Assembly: GCF_000384295.1 (NCBI RefSeq)
Contig: NZ_KB913037.1
Coordinates: forward strand, 4,288,868 to 4,352,867
DNA from: Amycolatopsis balhimycina FH 1894
GTDB taxonomy: Bacteria; Actinomycetota; Actinomycetes; Mycobacteriales; Pseudonocardiaceae
DNA: 64,000 bases
Direction of reading: 5' to 3'
Positions 56,441 through 64,000 of the stretch are shown here, one piece after another. The notes beneath the pieces are model-generated. The model saw only the letters and a program-made list of their open reading frames with translations. It was not told the origin of the DNA and made no database searches. The position numbers and the translations under genes were made by a program. Every line of letters begins with the position of its first letter. The stretch's first letter is position 1.

Positions 56441-59263
56441 CTACGACGGCGGTCTGTCCACATCACGGCCCGCCTGTGGACAACTTCCGACCAGGGCCGC
56501 CAGCTTCGCTCGTACGTCGTCCGCGTCCGGGTGGCTCAGCTCTGTCAGCAGGTGCACCGATCGGAGCCAGCACTCCCTGGCCAGCGCCGGGGCTCCCCGG
56601 CGGAGGTGGATCGTGCCCAGCTGGGACAGCACCTCCGCCGCTTCGTACTGCTCGCCCATGGCGAGGAACATCTCCACCGACTCGCTTATGCACGTGATTC
56701 CCTCGTCGAGCCGGCCGAGGCCGATCAGGGCCAGGCCGCGCGTGGGCTGGGGGAACCGCGCGTCCACCGGCTGGCCGTCCGGGCCGAGGATCGCCAGCGC
56801 CGCGTCGGCCAGCCGGAGCGCCTGCTCGTGGTCGCCCATCGAGCTGCAGATGTCCCCAAGGGCCCGCAGCACGCTCGCCTCGAACGGGCCCAGCCCCAGC
56901 TCGCGGACGATCTCCAGCGCCCGCATGCCGTGGTCGTACGCACCGGCGTAGTCGTCGAGGTTGTGGGCCGCCATCGCCAGGTTGTACTGCGCCCGCGCCT
57001 CGCCCTCGCGCGCGCCGAGCTCGCGCTGGATCGCGAGCACCTGCTCCAGGTATCGCCGGCACTCCGCGTACTGCCGGGCGACGGCGTTGACGACGCCCAG
57101 CCCGCTCAAGATCCCCGCCTCGCCCGGCCGATGGCCGCTCGCCCGCGCCGCTTCGAGCGCCACGGCGAACACCGACCGCCAGTCGTCGAGCCGCGAGCGC
57201 GTCACGAAGTAGCTCTGCAGCAGCCAGGCCAGCTTCCAGCAGACGTCGTCACGACGCAGCCGCCGCGCCAGGTGCACCGCCGCGATCAGGTTGCCGGCCT
57301 CCTCGCCGAACCAGGCCAGCGCGTCGTGGTGCGCCGAGAACGACAGGCCGCCGCCGAGGTCGTTGAGCTCCAGCAGCCGGTAGTAGCGCTCCGGCCGCAT
57401 CCGCTTTGACGCGTTCAGCGCCGACGCCAGGTACCAGCCCAGCAGCCGATCCAGAGCGGCTTCGCGCTCCGAAGCCGGCTCGGCCTGCGAAGCAGCTTCG
57501 CCGGCGTAGGCGCGGATGAGGTCGTGGAACTGGTAGCGGCCCGGCCGCGGCTGGGCGAGCAGGTGCGCGGCCGTCAGGGTTTCCAGCATCGGCCGCGTCG
57601 CCGCGAGGTCCAGGCCGGCGACCGCGGCCGCCGCCGGGGCGGTGAAGTCGACGCCGGTGGGCAGTCCGAGCAACCGCAGCAGCCGGGCCGTCGACGGCTG
57701 CAGCGCCCGGTAGGAGTACGAAAACACCGACCGGATGTTGGTGCCTTCGCCGTCGGCGAGGTCGAACGAATCCAGCAAGTCGGGGGCGTCGGCGAACTCC
57801 TCGAGCGGCAGGTCCGGGAACTGCGCAGCGCGCACGGCGAGGATCCGGATCGCCAATGGCAACCCGCCGCAGTAGCGCACGAACCGCTCGGCCGCCGCCG
57901 GGTCGCGGGCCACCCGGTCGAAGCCGATCGTGGCCGCGAGCAGCGCGACGGCGTCCTCGTCGCCGAGCTCCTCCAGCGCGATCCGCCGCGCGCCGTGCGT
58001 CGCCACCAGCGCCCGCAGCTGCCAGCGGCTGGTGATCACGACCAGGCAGCCCGGCCCGGGCAGCAGCGGGCTGACCTGCTCGGTGCGGTTGGCGTTGTCG
58101 AGCACGATCAGCAGCCGCCGCCCCGCGGTGTGCGTCCGCCAGCTCGCCGCGCGGCCGTCGAGGTCGCCGGGGATCTGTTCGCACGGCACGCCGAGCGCGG
58201 TCAGCACGGCTTCCAGCGCCGCCGACGGCTCGACCGGCTCGCCGGGGCCGTAGCCCCGCAGGTTGAGGTAGACCTGCCCGCCGGGGAACCGGTCGGCGAT
58301 CTCGTGCGCGAAGTGCACGGCCAAGGTCGTCTTGCCGATGCCGCCCATGCCTTCGACGGACGCGATCGGCGTCGACGTGTCGGCGTCGAGCGCCTCCGGC
58401 AGCAGCGCGTGCAAGGCCTTGAGGTCGCACTCGCGCCCGGAGAAGATCCGCAGGTCGGCGGGCAGCTGGTGGGGCACCTGCGGCTCGGTGCCGAGCCGGT
58501 AGCGCGCCAGCGGGGCGGCGGCAGCGTCGTCGGCGCCGGTGAGGATCGCCTGGCGGGTGCGCTGCAGCGACGGCCCCGGGTCGAGCCCCAGCTCCTCGGC
58601 CAGCACGCGGCTGATCCGGCGGTGGACGTCGAGTGCTTCGGCCTGACGGCCCGAGCGGTACAGCGCGATCATCAGCTGCTCGTGCAACCGCTCCCGCAGC
58701 GGGTTCTCCCTGGTCAGCCGGGCCAGCTCGGGGACGACCGTGCCGTACTCGCCGACTTCGAGCAGGGCGTCCGCCCACTGCTCGCGGACGCGCAGCCGTT
58801 CCTCGGCCAGCTGACCGGCTTCGTCGCGGTGCAGCGCGTCCGACTCGACGTTCAGCAACGCCGGCCCACGCCACTGCGCGAGCGCCTCGGCGAAGTACGC
58901 GGCCGCCTGGCGGCTCTCGCCGCGGTCCACCGCGGCCTTGCCACGGATGGCGAGCGCGCGGAACCGGGTCAGGTCGAGCAGGTCGTCGTCGAGCTCGATC
59001 CGGTAGCCGCCGCTCTCGGTGCGGATCGCGACCTGGTCGCCGAGGGCCCGGCGCAGGCGCAGCACGTACGTCTGGAGCGCGCCCTTGGAGCGGCGGTGGT
59101 CGTCGTTCCACAGCCAGCGGCCCAGTTCGTCGACCGGCACGACCCGGTTCGCGCGCAGCAGAAGCCCGGCCAGGACGATCAGCGGCCGGCTGCCCCCGAG
59201 CGGTACCGGGCGGCCGTCGGCCGTGACCTCGGCCGGACCCAGCACGCGGAAATCGAGGACCAC
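56441..59263 (-). CDS. AfsR/SARP-family transcriptional regulator with NB-ARC and TPR domains
   Basis: 940 residues from a GTG. An OmpR-like winged helix (about 1-95) is followed by the bacterial transcriptional activation domain (about 96-240, FRALAIRGKAAVDRGESRQA). A STAND/NB-ARC ATPase follows with Walker A GMGGIGKT (305-312) and LLIVLDN as Walker B. The last third (about 620-930) is made of TPRs. This is the AfsR layout. In streptomycetes such proteins integrate signals and activate secondary metabolism or its co-regulators. No biosynthetic cluster is adjacent. It is divergent from menC with a 74-bp gap. Confidence 0.93.
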   Translation of the reverse strand: MVLDFRVLGPAEVTADGRPVPLGGSRPLIVLAGLLLRANRVVPVDELGRWLWNDDHRRSKGALQTYVLRLRRALGDQVAIRTESGGYRIELDDDLLDLTRFRALAIRGKAAVDRGESRQAAAYFAEALAQWRGPALLNVESDALHRDEAGQLAEERLRVREQWADALLEVGEYGTVVPELARLTRENPLRERLHEQLMIALYRSGRQAEALDVHRRISRVLAEELGLDPGPSLQRTRQAILTGADDAAAAPLARYRLGTEPQVPHQLPADLRIFSGRECDLKALHALLPEALDADTSTPIASVEGMGGIGKTTLAVHFAHEIADRFPGGQVYLNLRGYGPGEPVEPSAALEAVLTALGVPCEQIPGDLDGRAASWRTHTAGRRLLIVLDNANRTEQVSPLLPGPGCLVVITSRWQLRALVATHGARRIALEELGDEDAVALLAATIGFDRVARDPAAAERFVRYCGGLPLAIRILAVRAAQFPDLPLEEFADAPDLLDSFDLADGEGTNIRSVFSYSYRALQPSTARLLRLLGLPTGVDFTAPAAAAVAGLDLAATRPMLETLTAAHLLAQPRPGRYQFHDLIRAYAGEAASQAEPASEREAALDRLLGWYLASALNASKRMRPERYYRLLELNDLGGGLSFSAHHDALAWFGEEAGNLIAAVHLARRLRRDDVCWKLAWLLQSYFVTRSRLDDWRSVFAVALEAARASGHRPGEAGILSGLGVVNAVARQYAECRRYLEQVLAIQRELGAREGEARAQYNLAMAAHNLDDYAGAYDHGMRALEIVRELGLGPFEASVLRALGDICSSMGDHEQALRLADAALAILGPDGQPVDARFPQPTRGLALIGLGRLDEGITCISESVEMFLAMGEQYEAAEVLSQLGTIHLRRGAPALARECWLRSVHLLTELSHPDADDVRAKLAALVGSCPQAGRDVDRPPS

Positions 59264-59337
59264 GGAGTCATTCTTGCCGGAAACGCGCTGTTCGGCACCC
59301 GCTTACCGCACGCGGGACGGTGGCATGATCGGTCTCG

Positions 59338-60267
59338 ATGAAGGTCTACGCGATCCCCCTGCGCACCCGGTTCCGCGGTATCACCGTCCGTGAGGGCGTG
59401 CTGGTCCACGGCCCGGCGGGCTGGGGCGAGTTCTGCCCGTTCGCCGACTACTCCGACGCCGAGAGCGTGCCGTGGCTGCGTGCGGCGCTGGAAGCGAGCG
59501 AAGCGGGCTGGCCGTCGCCGGTCCGCGACCGGGTCGAGGTGAACACGACGGTCCCGGTGGTCGGGCCGGAGAAGGCGTACGAACTGGTCCGCGCGTCCGG
59601 CTGCCGCACGGCCAAGGTGAAGGTCGCCGACCCGCGCGTCTCCCTGGCGGACGACTGCGCGCGGGTGGAAGCCGTCCGCGACGCGCTGGGCCCGGGTGGC
59701 GCGATCCGCGTCGACGCCAACATGGCGTGGGACGTCGACACGGCGGTGCGGGCGATCACGGACCTCGACAAGGCGGCGGCCGGGCTCGAGTACGCGGAGC
59801 AGCCGTGCCCGTCGATCGAGGACCTGGCCGCGGTGCGGCGCCGGGTGGGCGTCCGGATCGCCGCCGACGAGTCGATCCGCCGGGCCGAGGACCCGCTGAA
59901 GGTGGCGGTCGCCGGAGCGGCGGACATCGCGGTCCTGAAGGTCTCCCCGCTCGGCGGCGTGCGGCGGGCGCTGGAGGTCGCCGAGGCGTGCGGGCTGCCG
60001 TGCGTGGTGTCTTCGGCGGTGGAGACGAGCATCGGCCTGGCGGCGGGACTGGCGCTGGCCGGCGCCCTCCCGGAACTGGAATTCGCTTGTGGACTGGGGA
60101 CGCTTTCCCTGCTGGAAGGGGACGTCTCCACCGAGTCACTGTCCCCTGTGGACGGATACCTCCCGGTTCTCCGGACCGCCCCGGAACCCGCTTCAGGTTA
60201 CCCGGCACCACCCGGGGTCGCGGCCGCTTGGGAAGACCGGCTGAGCCGGGTCCGCGCCCTGCGCTGA
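59338..60267 (+). CDS. menC: o-Succinylbenzoate synthase (menaquinone pathway)
   Basis: 309 residues of the enolase superfamily. Catalytic residues align with E. coli MenC: K93 and K95 (AKVKV), D126 (DANMAW), E154 (YAEQPC), D177 (ADES) and K201 (LKVSPLGG). It dehydrates SHCHC to o-succinylbenzoate. No other men genes are in the window. Confidence 0.92.
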   Translation: MKVYAIPLRTRFRGITVREGVLVHGPAGWGEFCPFADYSDAESVPWLRAALEASEAGWPSPVRDRVEVNTTVPVVGPEKAYELVRASGCRTAKVKVADPRVSLADDCARVEAVRDALGPGGAIRVDANMAWDVDTAVRAITDLDKAAAGLEYAEQPCPSIEDLAAVRRRVGVRIAADESIRRAEDPLKVAVAGAADIAVLKVSPLGGVRRALEVAEACGLPCVVSSAVETSIGLAAGLALAGALPELEFACGLGTLSLLEGDVSTESLSPVDGYLPVLRTAPEPASGYPAPPGVAAAWEDRLSRVRALR

Positions 60268-60395
60268 GCGGGACCCGGCGGCAGGCCCGCCAGGCGGAGC
60301 CGTACGCACCGGGGAGCCCCCGGAGGGCAAGTTCAGGGTCGGGGTCCGGGCCGTTCCCGATGTGGCCCGGGGTGCCCGGAAGCCACCATTGAGCC

Positions 60396-60611
60396 ATGAC
60401 GAACAGCGTGTACACCCCGGAAACCAAGAAGCTCCGCCGCAGCCGGACCGACAAGATGCTCACCGGCGTCTGCGGTGGCTGGGCCACCTACCTCGGCATC
60501 GACGCCAATGTCCTGCGCATCGGGCTGGTCGCCGCCGTGTTCCTGTCGGTCGGGATCGCCATTCCGATCTACGTCGCCGCCGCCATCCTGACGCCCGAAG
60601 AGGACTCCTGA
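60396..60611 (+). CDS. PspC-domain membrane protein
   Basis: 71 residues. The PspC signature KKLRRSRTDKMLTGVCGGWA is followed by YLGIDANVLRIGLVAAVFLS and one hydrophobic helix ending in ILTPEEDS. PspC proteins respond to envelope stress; free-standing small copies like this are common in actinomycetes. Confidence 0.88.
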   Translation: MTNSVYTPETKKLRRSRTDKMLTGVCGGWATYLGIDANVLRIGLVAAVFLSVGIAIPIYVAAAILTPEEDS

Positions 60612-60615
60612 CGCG

Positions 60616-60652
60616 GGCGGGCGCCGGTTCGCAGGGGGAACCGGTGCCCGCC
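60616..60652 (+). terminator. Terminator after the PspC gene
   Basis: Fifteen-base arms (60616-60630 and 60638-60652) with one G-U pair and a 7-base loop, directly after the stop. Confidence 0.75.
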
Positions 60653-60738
60653 GGACGCCGGGGGCGCTGAAAACCACCCGCGCCGGGGGGCGCGGGTCCG
60701 GGGGAACGCCGCCGTCGGGGGACGCGGCAAGCAACGGG

Positions 60739-60773
60739 AACGGCCCGGACGCCAAGGGGACGTCCGGGCCGTT
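60739..60773. terminator. Second hairpin in the PspC downstream spacer
   Basis: Perfect 13-base arms (60739-60751 and 60761-60773) with a 9-base loop, 74 bp before the next gene. It may back up the first terminator or lie in the leader of the next gene. Confidence 0.5.
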
Positions 60774-60846
60774 CGGCCGAGGCAGCTGAGCCGAGCGGCG
60801 TAAATGCCCGGCGCGAATCCCGTTCGAGGGGTTAGGGTTCGCGCTC

Positions 60847-61170
60847 GTGGATCAAGGGAGCAGAACGGCCGCGAAGGTCGTCGTCGGCATCCTCGGCGGG
60901 CTGTACCTGGTCGGGGGACTGGGTTTGACCGCGTTCGCCACCTTCGTCGCGCTCGCGTTCGACGACACCGGCAGCCCGTCCGTCACCAAGACCGTGCTCT
61001 ACACCGCCGCGGCGTTCGCGATCTGGGTCCTGCTCACCGGGATCGGCGCGATCGTCGTCGCGCTGGAAGCGGAAGAAGCGAGCACCGCCTGGCTCGGGGG
61101 CCTCGGGGTGCTCGCGCTCGGCGTCGTCATCGTCGGTGCTTTTGCCGTGTGGTTCTTTACCAAGCCATAA
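60847..61170 (+). CDS. Small integral membrane protein, unknown function
   Basis: 107 residues from a GTG. Three hydrophobic helices: about 9-34, 49-70 and 82-104. A short acidic loop with EAEEAS lies between the second and third. No family recognised. It is convergent with groEL and shares a terminator with it. Confidence 0.65.
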   Translation: MDQGSRTAAKVVVGILGGLYLVGGLGLTAFATFVALAFDDTGSPSVTKTVLYTAAAFAIWVLLTGIGAIVVALEAEEASTAWLGGLGVLALGVVIVGAFAVWFFTKP

Positions 61171-61185
61171 GACCGTGTCCATCGA

Positions 61186-61219
61186 AAAAGCCCGGCCCGC
61201 CGAAGCGGACCGGGCTTTT
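61186..61219. terminator. Bidirectional terminator between the small membrane protein and groEL
   Basis: Fifteen-base arms (61186-61200 and 61205-61219) with one mismatch and a CGAA loop. Runs of A on the left and T on the right provide U-tracts for both directions. Confidence 0.85.
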
Positions 61220-61237
61220 CCGATCAAGCGGCCGAAC

Positions 61238-63058
<1,821 letters not shown>

Positions 63059-63085
63059 TTAGCACTCTCGGCAGGAGAGTGCAAG
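63059..63085 (-). promoter_or_regulatory. CIRCE operator 2 (HrcA site)
   Basis: TTAGCACTC-N9-GAGTGCAAG. The left arm is exact consensus and the right arm matches at seven of nine. It is eight bases from operator 1; paired CIRCEs are common before actinobacterial groEL. Confidence 0.85.
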
Positions 63086-63110
63086 AAGACCTGCTCAGTG
63101 CCGCCCGGAT

Positions 63111-64000
63111 TCAGGAGCTCGGCTTGATGGTGATCGACGTCGGGGGCGCCTTCAGCGAAGAGGGGGCGTTGCTCTGCGAGTCACCCGGGCCGACCGGGAT
63201 GTTCGGGGCCGTGGTCTGGCTGCCGCCACCACCGCTGTCACCACTGCCGAAGAAGAGGATCGCGCCGACGACCAGGCCGGCGACCACGACCAGGCCCAGC
63301 ACGAGGAAGATCCACTTCTTGCCGCCGCCGCTCTTCGGCTGGTGGAACGCGCCCGCGCCACCCGCGGGCATCGGCGGGCGCAGCCGCATCGGGTCCTGGC
63401 CGTAACCGGGCGGCGGGCCCGGCATGCCCTGCTGCTGGTAGCCGTAGCCCGGCGGAGGTCCCTGGGGCGGCATGCCCTGCGGCATCCCGGGCGGCGGGCC
63501 CTGCGGGGGATAGCCGTAGCCCGGCGGGGGCCCTGGGGGCGGCGGGCCCTGCGGCCCGGGGCCCTGCTGGCCGTAGCCGGGCTGCTGCTGTCCTCCGTAC
63601 GGGTGCACGGGGGCCCCCTCTCCCTGCGGTGCGCTGTTCTGGTGCGGCCCCTGTTGTACCTGACCAGGACGCTGCGGCGCGGGGATTCCGCCCGAATGGG
63701 ACCCGGGTGGGCCGGGCGGTGTGTCGGACATCGCAAGGGGGCCCAGCGCGCGGCGCGCGGCCGCGACCATCTCGACGCAGCTCGGGTAGCGGTCGGCCGG
63801 GCTCTTCGCCATCCCCTTGCGGATGACCTCGTCGATCGACGGCGGGAGGGCGACGACCCGGGAGATCGCGGGCGGGTCGCCGTTGAGGTGGCCCTTGATC
63901 ACCGTCGGCACGTCGCCCTTGAACGGCGGGCTGCCGGTGAGGCACGCGTAGAGGACACACGTGAGCGCGTACTGGTCGGTGCGCCCGTCCAGCGGCTCCC
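63111..64000 (-). CDS. Serine/threonine protein kinase, C-terminal part (5' end outside window)
   Basis: The frame is open to the right edge. The last C-lobe of a Hanks-type kinase is seen: DGRTDQYALTCVLYACLTGS (the subdomain IX region) and the closing MAKSPADRYPSCVEM motif. A long Pro/Gly/Gln-rich juxtamembrane segment follows with repeated PPPGYGYP units, then one membrane helix (WIFLVLGLVVVAGLVVGAIL) and a short outer tail of about 45 residues rich in Ser/Pro. The small outer domain is unlike the PASTA repeats of PknB. The catalytic lysine and aspartates lie outside the window. Confidence 0.88.
   Translation of the reverse strand, partial: EPLDGRTDQYALTCVLYACLTGSPPFKGDVPTVIKGHLNGDPPAISRVVALPPSIDEVIRKGMAKSPADRYPSCVEMVAAARRALGPLAMSDTPPGPPGSHSGGIPAPQRPGQVQQGPHQNSAPQGEGAPVHPYGGQQQPGYGQQGPGPQGPPPPGPPPGYGYPPQGPPPGMPQGMPPQGPPPGYGYQQQGMPGPPPGYGQDPMRLRPPMPAGGAGAFHQPKSGGGKKWIFLVLGLVVVAGLVVGAILFFGSGDSGGGGSQTTAPNIPVGPGDSQSNAPSSLKAPPTSITIKPSS

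Overview
The window reads as chromosome of a high-GC filamentous actinomycete of the Pseudonocardiaceae, most likely Amycolatopsis or a close relative. The grounds are very high G+C with frequent GTG starts, a conservon (cvn) operon, an EspG/PPE-like/DUF3558 ESX island, a TetR-R2lox pair, a solo groEL with two CIRCE operators, an AfsR/SARP regulator, and intergenic hairpin repeats of a kind I remember from Amycolatopsis. The genus call is inference. I see no rRNA, tRNA, CRISPR array, integrase or transposase.

Layout. 0-3 kb: end of a TetR regulator, R2lox oxidase and a convergent acyl-CoA ligase, separated by a near-perfect hairpin that recurs at 29.2 kb. 3-7.3 kb: GH74 xyloglucanase-type enzyme with a ricin-type lectin domain, then a SigE-type sigma factor and a membrane partner. 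7.4-10.7 kb: ESX-associated block. 10.7-15.5 kb: PhzF, YccF, a phosphoesterase, a HAD-IIA hydrolase and a phenoxazinone-synthase-like multicopper oxidase. 15.5-23.8 kb: molybdenum region with an HTH-Mop regulator, modA, modB and modC, then moaA-moaD, and moaC with a MogA-MoaE fusion. Between the moa blocks sits rpf behind a CRP-like site and a candidate c-di-AMP riboswitch. 23.8-29.2 kb: toxin-antitoxin pair, malic enzyme, helicase-associated protein and a secreted protein.

29-50 kb is the most unusual part. A complete conservon (NIT-domain kinase CvnA, roadblock CvnB, DUF742 CvnC, GTPase CvnD) is followed by a second B-C pair. It lies head-to-head with an SBP-permease-permease-ATPase importer of the nitrate/sulfonate/taurine type. 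About 10 kb on, a second NIT-domain kinase, with no B, C or D beside it, lies head-to-head with a second SBP that has no transporter genes. The pairing of NIT kinase with divergent SBP therefore occurs twice. Between the two lie a benzoylformate-decarboxylase-like enzyme, an S53 peptidase, a TPR protein and CutC.

50-64 kb: a decayed flavin monooxygenase, an LppU-like protein, XPB helicase, a frameshifted conserved gene, a DUF4253 gene directly behind a perfect actinobacterial SOS (LexA) box, a DUF72 protein, an AfsR-type regulator, MenC, PspC, GroEL, and the 3' part of a Ser/Thr protein kinase that leaves the window.
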